Of a stretch of DNA of 64,000 bases, positions 27,481 to 36,436 are shown piece by piece. A program made the position numbers and the translations under genes. Every line of letters begins with the position of its first letter. The first letter of the stretch is position 1. The notes under the pieces are model-generated. The model was not told the origin of the DNA, searched no databases, and worked only from the letters and a program-made list of their open reading frames with translations. Source of the DNA: Dethiothermospora halolimnae (GTDB taxonomy: Bacteria; Bacillota; Clostridia; Tissierellales; VENL01); contig NZ_JBAKFX010000002.1 of the NCBI RefSeq assembly GCF_037577855.1, positions 105,694 to 169,693 of the forward strand. The letters run 5' to 3'.

Positions 27481-28766
27481 ATCACTTGATCTATTATTTC
27501 TGATAATACCTTAGCACATTCTTTAGCTTCATCAACTGTATTTAGATTACTACCAACTTCTATTAATGCATAATAATCACTTAAAAATTGATTATATCTA
27601 CCACTGGGCTTTATTATAATCCCTTTACATAAACCAGGATATAATTTATCAGAAACCCTTTTAATATATTTATTAAAATTTAATACCTGTTGTTTATTTT
27701 TACTATCAGGTCCTACAACTAAGGAAAAAGTAGCCACAGATTTACCATTTATATTTATTTTTGATTCATTTTTAGCTTTATTTAAATAGGATGCATTATC
27801 GGCCACCCCATCTCTATGAACATCAAAAACTACTTTTAAATTTTTTTCCTGCTTAAGGACCTCTTTTGCAGTGGATAAGGATCTTATATATGATTTATTA
27901 TAAGAGGGTATATCATGAAATGTCTCTACATGCTTTACATTATGCCCTTTACTTATAAGATTTTTAGATAATACCTCTCCAACCGTTGTAACATTATATC
28001 TTCTATCTTTAGTATGATATTGATTAGCCTTATAGGGTAAATAAGCCTCAGTTCCGTGGGTATGGTACATTAATATATAAGGTTTACTTCTATTATAAGA
28101 TATAGCCTGTATATCAGTTGGTTTAGATACTACTATGCCTTTAATTGTATCATCTTCTTTAGGATCATCACCTGTCTCTAATATTTCTCCTTTTTCCCCT
28201 TCCTCCGGATCTTCAACAAATATAATATCCTCTAAAATAATAGCATCATCTTCTTCAACTTTCCTTTCTTCCCCTTTAGTTTTTTTACTACTTTTATTCT
28301 GACTTAAAACTTTAACACTTTCCTGATCACCTTCCCCTTTATCTAACAAGTTTATAATAGCAGGAAATTGAGATTTTAAATATGATTTTGGATTTATTTT
28401 ATTTATGATTTCTTTAATACTAGTTCCTAATATACTATGTGAGTCTTCCCCATACCTTTTCTCATATGCTAATTTTAAATAAATATTAGAATCACTTAAT
28501 ATTCTAAAAAAAAATTTATCATCATCTTTTATTTTAACCTTATTAATATCTAATTCTTTTTTTTCTTCTTCGCTCTTAGAAAATGCTGTAACAGACTGAT
28601 TTAAATTATCTTCTTTATTCTCCAATGATAATCTTATCTGGGTATACTTTTTATTTTCTATACCTCTTCTATTAATTACATTAAAACCAATAAAAAAAAC
28701 AATCAAACAAATTACAGCAATAAAAATATAGACTATCCCTTTATCATGTCTTCTCCCCTTTTGCAT
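27462..28766 (-). CDS. spoIIP: Stage II sporulation protein P, peptidoglycan amidase
   Basis: Cell wall amidase/endopeptidase that works with SpoIID and SpoIIM during engulfment of the forespore. 434 residues: one N-terminal membrane anchor (about 9-27), a low-complexity charged linker (about 160-205), and the SpoIIP catalytic domain (about 215-430) with ILMYHTHGTEAY, VFDVHRDG and ALIEVGSNLNT, which hold the metal ligands and Glu. Next to gpr, as in Bacillus. Expected to be forespore/mother-cell regulated; I could not define its promoter. Confidence 0.95.
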   Translation of the reverse strand: MQKGRRHDKGIVYIFIAVICLIVFFIGFNVINRRGIENKKYTQIRLSLENKEDNLNQSVTAFSKSEEEKKELDINKVKIKDDDKFFFRILSDSNIYLKLAYEKRYGEDSHSILGTSIKEIINKINPKSYLKSQFPAIINLLDKGEGDQESVKVLSQNKSSKKTKGEERKVEEDDAIILEDIIFVEDPEEGEKGEILETGDDPKEDDTIKGIVVSKPTDIQAISYNRSKPYILMYHTHGTEAYLPYKANQYHTKDRRYNVTTVGEVLSKNLISKGHNVKHVETFHDIPSYNKSYIRSLSTAKEVLKQEKNLKVVFDVHRDGVADNASYLNKAKNESKININGKSVATFSLVVGPDSKNKQQVLNFNKYIKRVSDKLYPGLCKGIIIKPSGRYNQFLSDYYALIEVGSNLNTVDEAKECAKVLSEIIDQVIKGISI

Positions 28767-28853
28767 ATCAACACTCCTTTAGCCTTAAGTATCTATAATA
28801 TGAGTAAAAAAACACAGTTCTATATCTGATTATATTCAGAAAAAGGAGAAAAT

Positions 28854-28949
28854 ATGATTAAGGGAATTTTATTTACTATGGGTTTATATATATTATTATG
28901 CAATCAAATAAGTTTTCTCAAACTATTACAATTGACAGTTGACAATTAA
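28854..28949 (+). CDS. Possible 31-residue hydrophobic peptide
   Basis: Short plus-strand ORF with AAAAGGAGAAAAT before its ATG, encoding a hydrophobic stretch (ILFTMGLYILLC). Its last codons and stop lie within the left end of the palindromic element at 28928, so it may be a truncated remnant or chance. No family recognised. Confidence 0.3.
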   Translation: MIKGILFTMGLYILLCNQISFLKLLQLTVDN

Positions 28950-29035
28950 AGGTAATTTTAGTCACTTCGTTCCTAAAATATTATATTCAAATCGGCTAAA
29001 GCCGATTTGCACCTTAATTGTCCACTGTCAATTGT
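28928..29035. repeat. MITE-like inverted-repeat element
   Basis: About 108 bases with imperfect terminal inverted repeats of about 25 bases: ACAATTGACAGTTGACAATT at the left and the reverse complement (ending ACTGTCAATTGT) at the right. Inside are two smaller hairpins, ATTTTAG...CTAAAAT and AAATCGGC-TAAA-GCCGATTT. It occupies the 303-base gap between spoIIP and gpr; no coding capacity. Confidence 0.7.
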
Positions 29036-29053
29036 CAATTATCAATTATTAAA

Positions 29054-29071
29054 AGGAGCCCTAGGGCTCCT
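29054..29071 (-). terminator. Intrinsic terminator after gpr
   Basis: Perfect palindrome AGGAGCCC/GGGCTCCT followed by TTTTAATAATTG on the minus strand; overlaps the gpr stop. Confidence 0.75.
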
Positions 29072-30044
29072 AATTTAGATACTTATTTATGTCTTTTAAA
29101 TCTATTCCCGGATGTAATGATACGTTTAATCCATTTGCAACTATAATAGAAAGGTCATTTATTAAATCATCAATTTCTTTAGGAGTGACAATGCCATTTA
29201 ACATTTGGGGGGTCAGTACTTCTTTAATAAGTTCATACTTATCATTCTTATCCATTTGGTCTAGCATATTATAAAAATCTGTTCCAACTTCTGAATGGTT
29301 TTTCATCTCTTCTGTTATTAAATCTATGGTATCATTAACCATGGTAGCAGAGTCTACAACCGTTGGAACCCCTATAGCTATAACTGGTACACCTAAGTAT
29401 TCTTTATTAAGAGCCTTTCTCTTATTCCCAACCCCTGAACCGGGATTTATACCAGTGTCTGATATTTGTATTGTGGTACTAACCCTACTCATTTTTCTAG
29501 ATGCTAAGGCATCTACTGCCACCACTAAATCTGGATTTGTTTTTTCTACTATTCCCTTTATTATCTCACTGGTTTCTATCCCTGTAAGTCCCATTACTCC
29601 AGGAGATATGGCAGATACATTTGCCATGGATTCGTCTTCTGTCTTATTATATGTTTCAAAATAATGTCTAGTAACAAAGACTCTATCTACGACTTTAGGC
29701 CCTAAGGCATCTGGTGTTACATTCCAGTTTCCTAATCCTATAATTAGTGTTTTAGTATTCTTTTTATGGTTAGCTATAGCCTTTAGCTCTTTAGCTAATG
29801 CCTTACTAATTTTATCCTTTAATTGCTGATCAGCTTTTTTAAGGGCTGGAACCTCGATAGTTATATAACTACCTTTAGGTTTACCCATTTTATGGGACCC
29901 TATATCATCTAATATTTTAACTCTAGTTATAGTATAATCCTTATCATTATCCTTATCCACTTCTACACCGGGAACTTCAACATTGTTTTGTTCTTTATAA
30001 AGTTCTCTAGCTTCTAATGCCAAATCTGTATGAACTTCATACAT
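29070..30044 (-). CDS. gpr: Germination protease GPR
   Basis: Endopeptidase that degrades small acid-soluble spore proteins at germination. 324 residues, slightly shorter than the Bacillus enzyme. The pro-enzyme start MYEVHTDLALEA contains the conserved H-T-D-L-A-x-E-A block used for zymogen processing; GLGNWNVTPDALGPKV and the VVAVDALASRKMSRV region are family hallmarks. AGAGGTGGTAG precedes the ATG. Next to spoIIP and divergent from rpsT. Confidence 0.96.
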   Translation of the reverse strand: MYEVHTDLALEARELYKEQNNVEVPGVEVDKDNDKDYTITRVKILDDIGSHKMGKPKGSYITIEVPALKKADQQLKDKISKALAKELKAIANHKKNTKTLIIGLGNWNVTPDALGPKVVDRVFVTRHYFETYNKTEDESMANVSAISPGVMGLTGIETSEIIKGIVEKTNPDLVVAVDALASRKMSRVSTTIQISDTGINPGSGVGNKRKALNKEYLGVPVIAIGVPTVVDSATMVNDTIDLITEEMKNHSEVGTDFYNMLDQMDKNDKYELIKEVLTPQMLNGIVTPKEIDDLINDLSIIVANGLNVSLHPGIDLKDINKYLN

Positions 30045-30177
30045 ATTCTACCACCTCTTTGATATTTAAAATCATCTTAAATATTACTATTTTAGTCTGC
30101 CCTTCCATAATAATTAATATTACAGCTAAAGTATAAATTTTTTTCAAATTGGGTATAAAAGAAATAAGACATTTTTC

Positions 30178-30206
30178 TTGCATTTTATCATTGTTCATGG
30201 TAAAAT
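30178..30206 (+). promoter_or_regulatory. Sigma-A-type promoter of rpsT
   Basis: -35 TTGCAT (30178-30183), 17-base spacer, -10 TAAAAT (30201-30206), about 37 bases before the rpsT start codon. Confidence 0.75.
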
Positions 30207-30242
30207 AACCTTTGTCAATTGCATTTGAAGGGGGTGAACCTA

Positions 30243-30506
30243 TTGGCAAATATTAAATCAGCTAAGAAAAGAATAAAAGTGATTGAAAAGAAGAACGCTA
30301 TAAATAGAAAAAGAAAATCAGAAATTAAAACTTATATTAATAAGTTTGATAGCGCTATAGAGAACAATGATCTTGACACTGCTAAGGAATTACTTAGATT
30401 GATCGAAAAGAAAATGGATAGAGCTGCTGCGAAGGGTACTTTAAAGAAGAATGCCGTTTCAAGAAAAATTAGCAGATTATCTAAAACATTAAATAAAGCT
30501 AACTAA
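30243..30506 (+). CDS. rpsT: 30S ribosomal protein S20
   Basis: Primary 16S rRNA-binding protein S20; 87 residues from the TTG start (LANIKSAKKRIKV). The basic helical pattern, the INRKRKSEIKTYI block, and KGTLKKNAVSRKISRL near the end are characteristic. The TTG is chosen over earlier in-frame TTGs because GGGGGTG lies 7 bases upstream and homologous S20 begins MANIKSA. In some bacteria S20 uses a non-ATG start for autoregulation, which would fit. It is the only plus-strand gene inside the supercluster. Confidence 0.95.
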   Translation: MANIKSAKKRIKVIEKKNAINRKRKSEIKTYINKFDSAIENNDLDTAKELLRLIEKKMDRAAAKGTLKKNAVSRKISRLSKTLNKAN

Positions 30507-30563
30507 TCTTTATTTAAAAGCACACATGGTGTGCTTTTTTAATATTTATAAAGATTAGTTAGC
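30498..30563. terminator. Bidirectional terminator shared by rpsT and holA
   Basis: Inner hairpin AAAAGCACAC-ATG-GTGTGC with a T6 run (30517-30540) serves rpsT. It is nested in a perfect 16-bp outer inverted repeat (30498-30513 with 30548-30563) that contains the stop codons of both converging genes. Confidence 0.8.
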
Positions 30564-31593
30564 TAGCAAGATCTATTATCAACTTCTCCACTAATAATTT
30601 CCAATCACCCTTGCCTGTCTTAGCCTTCCTTTCTACTTCTAGACAATGGATTAACCCAATTTCCAGTTCCTTAGATGTAAAGTTTCGAGTCTGTTTTAAA
30701 ACTTTATTTCCTAGATAGGGATGTACCCCCAACTTTTTTACGATTTTACTGGGATTATATCCTTTTTCCTCAAAGGTTTTAGCCATAAATAATAATCTTA
30801 ATTGTTTCACTATCATATAGGAAATCTGCTGTATAGGTTGATTATCTAGTATCATTTCATTTAGTATTAATATGGCCACTTCAGGTTTCCTCTGACTAAT
30901 TCCGTCCAATAATTTAAACACATTATTTTCAAGGGATTTAACAAATACTTTGTCTATATCTTCTTTTTTTATTTCCCCTTTAGTTCCTGAATAATCACTT
31001 ATTTTTTTTATTTCGTTTTGTAAGTCATATAAAGTTTTATCATTTTTAGATTCTAAATAACCTGAATTTTGTATGAAGTAATAAACATCTGTGCTATTAA
31101 TTTTCTTTTTATTTTTCTTAAAGTTACTTGTAACCCATTTTTTTAACTCGGATGAATCTAGTTTATTTAGTTCCGCTACTAGACCCTTAGATTTAATATT
31201 TTTTACTACTTTTAACCTATTGTCAATTTTCTCATCTAAAACTAAAAATATCAAACATATGGTTTTATCTAGTGTTAAAATATACTCAGCCAATTTATTA
31301 ATATCAATATTACCATTATTTTGTTTTTTGCTAAAAGCTCCACTATCCTTTACTACCACTACTTTTTTATCACTCATAAAAGGTAATGTCTCACATGCAT
31401 TTATTATTTTATCTTCATCAATCTCTTTACCTTCTAAAGTTATATAATTTAATGACTCAAAATTTTCACTTATGTATTTTTTCTTAATTTTCTCTACTAC
31501 TAAATCCATTAGAAAATTTTCTTTTCCATAACATAAATATACCGGTTTTATTTTGTCCTCTTTTATATCATTTAATATATCTTTAAACTTCAA
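30559..31593 (-). CDS. holA: DNA polymerase III delta subunit
   Basis: Clamp-loader wrench subunit that opens the beta clamp. 344 residues from the chosen TTG at 31593 (LKFKDILNDIKED), with PVYLCYGKENFLMDLVVEKI at the start of the AAA+-like domain and the helical C-terminal collar (KQLRLLFMAKTFEEKG). The open frame extends 11 codons upstream to 31626 and would overlap comEC; GAGGTG sits 6 bases before the TTG at 31593, which favours that start. Directly downstream of comEC, as in Bacillus. Confidence 0.94.
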   Translation of the reverse strand: MKFKDILNDIKEDKIKPVYLCYGKENFLMDLVVEKIKKKYISENFESLNYITLEGKEIDEDKIINACETLPFMSDKKVVVVKDSGAFSKKQNNGNIDINKLAEYILTLDKTICLIFLVLDEKIDNRLKVVKNIKSKGLVAELNKLDSSELKKWVTSNFKKNKKKINSTDVYYFIQNSGYLESKNDKTLYDLQNEIKKISDYSGTKGEIKKEDIDKVFVKSLENNVFKLLDGISQRKPEVAILILNEMILDNQPIQQISYMIVKQLRLLFMAKTFEEKGYNPSKIVKKLGVHPYLGNKVLKQTRNFTSKELEIGLIHCLEVERKAKTGKGDWKLLVEKLIIDLAS

Positions 31594-31622
31594 ACTACTA
31601 CACCTCACTTTTTCTATATGTT

Positions 31623-34085
31623 TCAAGTCTTAGAATTATCAACTATTTCACTTTTCTCATTGTATCTTAAACTTTTTATAAAGTAAATAGATACTAAGTT
31701 AAATACTAAAGTTACCAATATTAGTATTTTATATTTATTTATTATATCATTTATTGTATCCTTATCTTTTAAAAAGGGAGTAATATTTATATTATTTTTT
31801 TCTACCTTTACTCTAACCAGTCCATTTTTATCATTTCTAAAAACTTTAATGCCATTACTACTATATCTTGATAATACCTCTTTATTTGGATGTCCATATT
31901 TGTTTTTCCCAACTTGGATAATTACATATTTAGGATTGAATTTCTCCACAAACTTATCTATAGATGATGTATTACTACCATGATGGGGAGCCTTCATAAT
32001 ATCTATATTCTCATATACTTTATTATTAATTAATTCTTTTTCCACCTCTGATTCTATATCTCCAGTGAATAGTACTTTGTATTCATTTATACTAACTAGT
32101 AATACCATAGATAAATTATTTTCATTTTCCATATACTCTCTTGTATTATTAATTTCAGGATGTAGTACCTTTATTTTTATATTATTATCGATTTTTATTA
32201 TGTCACCTTTATTCAAATAATTTATGTTTACTTTATTTTCTTTTGCTTTTTTTAATATTTCTGTATATAGAGGACTTTTATTATTTTTATAACCTAAAAA
32301 AATATTATCAATAGATATTCTTTCTATTAATGATAATACTCCTTCGCAATGATCTTCGTGATAATGACTGATAAACACTCCATCTATATTTTTTATTCCC
32401 GTTTTAAGTAAATAAGGAGTTACAACGTTAGCTCCAATATCATAGTTCCCAAATGGAGTTCCTCCAGTATCTATTAATATATCTCTACCCCTCCCCCTTA
32501 TTAATGTACAATCACCTTGTCCCACATCTATGAAGTCTATATATACATTTTTGCAGTAATAGCTATTTGTAAATATCAGTAGTATAGCTACTAAGTAATA
32601 TATAAATATAACTTTTTTCACTTTGTAACTATAGAGTTTTAATTTTATAAAACCCAGCATTATAAAAACAATTAAATAATATATAAATATTTCATATATT
32701 TTAAAAGACACTATATCAATAGTAAATCCTAGTTTATATATTAAGCTAATAATTATATTGCATACCCATAATAAAGTATTAATTATAAACCCTAAAAATA
32801 TAGCTAGCCTTGCTGATATAAAAAATATAATTAATGCAGTAAAGGCTAGAATTAGAACAATAGATATCAGTGGTATAACTACTATATTTGAAACTATTGA
32901 TAAAAAAGAAAACTTATTAAAATGATATATTAAAAAGGGTAATAAGCCCATTTGAACTCCTAATATGGGTGATAGAATCTCAGGTATTATATCATTACTT
33001 AATGGAATTTTCTCTTTAATTTTAGAAGTAAATAATATTATGGAATAGGTAGCTCCAAAGGAAAGCTGAAACCCTATACTAAAAAGCCAAAATGGATTAT
33101 ATATCAGTAATACCAATGCCGCAAATGAAAGTATATTTATGGGATCATAGCTTCTATGTATTAACTTTGATAATAAAAGAAGTGTTATCATAATTAGAGC
33201 CCTTAAGGTTGAAATAGGGAATCCTATAAAATAACCGTATATCCAGAGAATAAACAGTGTAATTAAAACTTGTAAGTTAAGCTTTAATTTTAATGCCTTT
33301 AACAGAAAAGCCACTGCTCCTCCTATTATACCAATATGTAATCCTGATACAGCTAATATATGGGCCAACCCCGCTTCTCTAAAAATATTTTTATCATTAT
33401 CAGTAATATATTTAGTATCTCCTAGAACCATAGCCTTAACAATTGAAGCATTTCTTTTTTTACTTATAATTTTATCAAAAATATAACCTGTTTTTTCTTT
33501 AAATTTAATTGAATTTTTTTGTAAATAATTAAGGTTATTTGATGAAATAACTTTTATATTTTCACTCCTAACTTCAACAGTGTAAAATATATCTTTTGTA
33601 TATAAATATAGTCTATAGTTAAATAATTTAGGGTTTGTATTACTTTCTGCTATCTTAACTGTCCCCGTTGCAAGTATTTTATCCCCTATTTTAACTTTTT
33701 TATTTCCAAAAACTCTTAATACTACTCTTTCATTTAATATATATCCTATTTTATTATAATAAATTTTCTTGACTTCCATTATATACTTTGAATATCCCTT
33801 ACTTAGATATTCTGTTTCTAACAAAATACCTTCCATTTTTATTTCTATATTTTGATATTTACATAGTTTACTTTCACTTTTTTCTTTTATTATCAAACCA
33901 GATATAATAAAAGTTATAATTAATAATATTAGAACATACTGTTTGTTTTTAATAATCAAATACATTATTATTAAAGCTAATATAAAAATTATTATTAACA
34001 AGTACTTAACTTGAAATTTTATATTATAAAAAAATAGTATACCTAACATATAGGAAATTAAAAAAACTAAAAATGGTCTTTTCAT
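31623..34085 (-). CDS. comEC: ComEC/Rec2 DNA-uptake channel
   Basis: Inner-membrane channel for transforming single-stranded DNA. 820 residues: two to three N-terminal membrane segments flank the OB-like DUF4131 region (about 60-165), a competence domain of many helices (about 215-500), and a C-terminal metallo-beta-lactamase domain with HYHEDH at 574-579, a putative nuclease. Odd: a further hydrophobic segment near the very C-terminus (about 783-801) not usual for the family. comEA is not next to it and no pilus genes are in the window, so competence cannot be concluded. Confidence 0.95.
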   Translation of the reverse strand: MKRPFLVFLISYMLGILFFYNIKFQVKYLLIIIFILALIIMYLIIKNKQYVLILLIITFIISGLIIKEKSESKLCKYQNIEIKMEGILLETEYLSKGYSKYIMEVKKIYYNKIGYILNERVVLRVFGNKKVKIGDKILATGTVKIAESNTNPKLFNYRLYLYTKDIFYTVEVRSENIKVISSNNLNYLQKNSIKFKEKTGYIFDKIISKKRNASIVKAMVLGDTKYITDNDKNIFREAGLAHILAVSGLHIGIIGGAVAFLLKALKLKLNLQVLITLFILWIYGYFIGFPISTLRALIMITLLLLSKLIHRSYDPINILSFAALVLLIYNPFWLFSIGFQLSFGATYSIILFTSKIKEKIPLSNDIIPEILSPILGVQMGLLPFLIYHFNKFSFLSIVSNIVVIPLISIVLILAFTALIIFFISARLAIFLGFIINTLLWVCNIIISLIYKLGFTIDIVSFKIYEIFIYYLIVFIMLGFIKLKLYSYKVKKVIFIYYLVAILLIFTNSYYCKNVYIDFIDVGQGDCTLIRGRGRDILIDTGGTPFGNYDIGANVVTPYLLKTGIKNIDGVFISHYHEDHCEGVLSLIERISIDNIFLGYKNNKSPLYTEILKKAKENKVNINYLNKGDIIKIDNNIKIKVLHPEINNTREYMENENNLSMVLLVSINEYKVLFTGDIESEVEKELINNKVYENIDIMKAPHHGSNTSSIDKFVEKFNPKYVIIQVGKNKYGHPNKEVLSRYSSNGIKVFRNDKNGLVRVKVEKNNINITPFLKDKDTINDIINKYKILILVTLVFNLVSIYFIKSLRYNEKSEIVDNSKT

Positions 34086-34263
34086 TGTAAAACCCCTAAA
34101 AATTAAAGTTTTAATGAATATATTATTCTTATATATAATTATTATATAGTTTAGTAAACTTTAAACATGTTTTTTATATTTGCCAATAGATATTAGCATT
34201 ATATATATTTTTTACTAATTATATGTTATAATTCTACTATAATTTATTAAGGAGGTCTTTGCT

Positions 34264-34743
34264 GTGAGAAAATATTTGGCAGCAGAAGTTAATAAACATA
34301 GAATGGTATTAAAACAATTGGGTGCTAAGCTAGAGGTGGTAAACTCATTAATGTGTTATGTAACCTTTGATCTAGATGGTATTGAGATTTCTTACGTTTA
34401 TAATGTTAATCGTAAAAATCAATACTTCCTAGAGAGGATAAAACCCTACTCAGAGCCTGCAGGAACTTTTGAATCAGAGCAAGATGTAATAGATACAATA
34501 AAAACAGATATTGAGCAGTTTAAAAATGCAAAGAAGTGTAAAGTTTTCGATTTGTTTATTAATATTAATAAGGAACTAAATAAAACAGTACGGGAATTTG
34601 AGGATTTATATTTATATTATAATATCCCCCATGAGCATGCCGATGCAATAAAGTCTAAACTTTTAGATGTTCAAGACCTTATTTTTGAAGCCAAGAAAAA
34701 GGGAAAAAGAATATACTTTAAAAAAGACCCAAAAAATATATAA
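34264..34743 (+). CDS. Unknown conserved-looking 159-residue protein
   Basis: I do not recognise a family. Soluble, mixed charge, Asn/Tyr/Lys-rich, with no membrane segment or signal. The N-terminal half (about 1-65) looks like an alpha/beta unit (CYVTFDLDGIEISYVYNVN), the C-terminal half is mostly helical (NKELNKTVREFEDLYLYYN). GTG start with AAGGAGG seven to eight bases upstream and its own terminator, so it is a monocistronic, clearly translated gene. The preceding 178 bases are very AT-rich with several TATAAT-like elements. Confidence 0.85.
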   Translation: MRKYLAAEVNKHRMVLKQLGAKLEVVNSLMCYVTFDLDGIEISYVYNVNRKNQYFLERIKPYSEPAGTFESEQDVIDTIKTDIEQFKNAKKCKVFDLFININKELNKTVREFEDLYLYYNIPHEHADAIKSKLLDVQDLIFEAKKKGKRIYFKKDPKNI

Positions 34744-34775
34744 AGGGAACAACAACGATCATTGTTGTTCCCTTT
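34742..34775 (+). terminator. Intrinsic terminator after the 159-residue gene
   Basis: Arms AAAGGGAACAACAA and TTGTTGTTCCCTTT with a 6-base loop and weak U-rich tail (ATATATTTTT). Confidence 0.75.
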
Positions 34776-34972
34776 ATATATTTTTAACTATTATTTTAAT
34801 CTAATTTTAATAAAAAATATAAATATTATACAAAATTATTTAGTATTCCCTATCAAGATAATTAGTATACTTACAATTTCTCAATATAATTAACTCTAGT
34901 CAAGCCTATTAAAGATTTATAGCAAATTATAGAACTATATGACATTTTAATATATTCATCTATAGGAGTAAA

Positions 34973-35023
34973 ATGAGAGGTGCGTTAAAAAATAACCCTA
35001 AGGAGATGTTACTATGGAACTAG
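34973..35023 (+). CDS. Possible 16-residue leader peptide overlapping the transporter start
   Basis: ATG with AGGAG five bases upstream encodes MRGALKNNPKEMLLWN and stops 10 bases inside the transporter gene. The transporter's own ribosome binding site (AAGGAG) lies within this ORF. The arrangement is that of a translationally coupled upstream ORF; whether it is made is unknown. Confidence 0.4.
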   Translation: MRGALKNNPKEMLLWN

Positions 35024-36291
35024 GAACCCACGTTTATATTGCTGCAATAATATTTATATTAACCTATGTCTTTATAATCTCAGAAAAGATTAATAGAACC
35101 TCCGTTGCCCTATTGGGTGCAACCATAATGCTTATTTCAAAGGTTATACATCAAGAAGCTGCCTTTCAGTCAATTGACTTCAATACAATAGGACTATTAA
35201 TTGGTATGATGATAATTGTAACTATTACAAAGAGGACTGGAGTATTTCAATATGTAGCTATTAAGGCAGCTAAGTCGGCTAAGGGAGATCCTTGGAAGAT
35301 TATTTTATATTTTTCTATAATTACTGCCATATCATCGGCCCTTTTAGATAATGTTACCACTGTTTTATTAATAACACCGGTAACTTTAGTTATTACAGAA
35401 ACTCTAGAATTAAATCCAATACCTTTTTTAATACCTGAGATACTTATTGCGAATATTGGTGGTACTGCAACTTTAATCGGTGATCCCCCTAATATAATGA
35501 TAGGTAGTGCAACTAACTTGGGTTTCGTGGATTTCGTTTTAAATTTAGCTCCTATAGTTATAATCATCTTTACATTAGTAATCTTTATATTGAAAAAAAT
35601 ATATAAAAAAGATTTACAGGTGAAAAAGGAATTAAAAGAAAAAATTATGGGTTTTGATGAAAATAAATCGATAGAGGATAAGCTTCTTTTAAAGAAAAGC
35701 TTAATAGTGTTACTTCTAACAATATTAGGATTCACTTTACACCAATTTATTGGATTAGAGTCTGCAACGGTAGCATTAACTGGAGCAGCTATATTATTGG
35801 TAATAAGTAAAGTAGAACCAGAAGAGATTTTTTTAGAAATAGAATGGTCTACAATATTCTTCTTTGCTGGCCTGTTTGTTTTAGTAGGCGCTTTAGAAGA
35901 GGTGGGTATAATTGAATCTCTGGCAAAGGGTGTAATCAATTTAACTAAGGGGAACTTATTTTTTACAACTATTTTAATCCTTTGGGTAGCAGCAATAGCT
36001 TCCTCATTTATTGATAATATACCTTTTGTTGCTACAATGATTCCATTGATTAAAAGTATCGGTGCCATGTCTGCTATTAGCATTACACCTCTTTGGTGGG
36101 CCCTAGCATTGGGAGCATGTCTAGGGGGCAATGGAAGCCTTGTAGGGGCATCAGCTAATGTTATAGTTGCTGGAATGTTACAAAAAACTGAATACAAGAT
36201 TTCTTTTATAGATTTCTTAAAAGTAGGCTTTCCAATAATGATTATAACAATAATGATATCAACAATTTACTTAACAGTATTTTATATCTAA
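35014..36291 (+). CDS. ArsB/NhaD-type (ion transporter superfamily) anion permease
   Basis: Polytopic membrane protein of 425 residues with 10-12 predicted helices in two repeat halves. Each half carries the family's re-entrant signature: SSALLDNVTTVLLITPV with IGGTATLIGDPPNIMIG in the first, and SSFIDNIPFVATMIPL with GGNGSLVGASANVIVAG in the second. These match the ArsB/NhaD/CitMHS group (arsenite, Na+/H+ or organic anion transport). No arsenic genes are nearby, so arsenite efflux is not supported. It lies upstream of the arginine genes on the opposite strand. Start ATG with AAGGAG. The 3' end is part of a tandem duplication (36264-36420). Confidence 0.88.
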   Translation: MELGTHVYIAAIIFILTYVFIISEKINRTSVALLGATIMLISKVIHQEAAFQSIDFNTIGLLIGMMIIVTITKRTGVFQYVAIKAAKSAKGDPWKIILYFSIITAISSALLDNVTTVLLITPVTLVITETLELNPIPFLIPEILIANIGGTATLIGDPPNIMIGSATNLGFVDFVLNLAPIVIIIFTLVIFILKKIYKKDLQVKKELKEKIMGFDENKSIEDKLLLKKSLIVLLLTILGFTLHQFIGLESATVALTGAAILLVISKVEPEEIFLEIEWSTIFFFAGLFVLVGALEEVGIIESLAKGVINLTKGNLFFTTILILWVAAIASSFIDNIPFVATMIPLIKSIGAMSAISITPLWWALALGACLGGNGSLVGASANVIVAGMLQKTEYKISFIDFLKVGFPIMIITIMISTIYLTVFYI

Positions 36292-36420
36292 GAGTTGAGG
36301 GATTACGAATCCCCCAACAACGTAAATAAATTTACTTAACAGTATTTTATATCTAAGAGTTGGGGGATTATGAATCCTCTAAACAATATAAATAAATTTA
36401 CTTAACCACGTTTTACATTT
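36264..36420. repeat. Tandem 65/66-bp repeat covering the transporter 3' end
   Basis: About 2.4 direct copies beginning AATTTACTTAAC at 36264, 36329 and 36395. Copy 1 includes the last codons and stop of the transporter. Copies 1 and 2 each contain a palindrome of the GTTGGGGGATT...AATCCCCCAAC type (36294-36325 and 36356-36385), the same module seen at 17995 and 37973. Confidence 0.8.
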
Positions 36421-36436
36421 AAGGAGGCAAACTAAA

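Noticed and set aside
35014..36291. Arsenite efflux pump ArsB.
   Set aside because: Family membership alone does not give arsenite; no arsR, arsC or arsA nearby.
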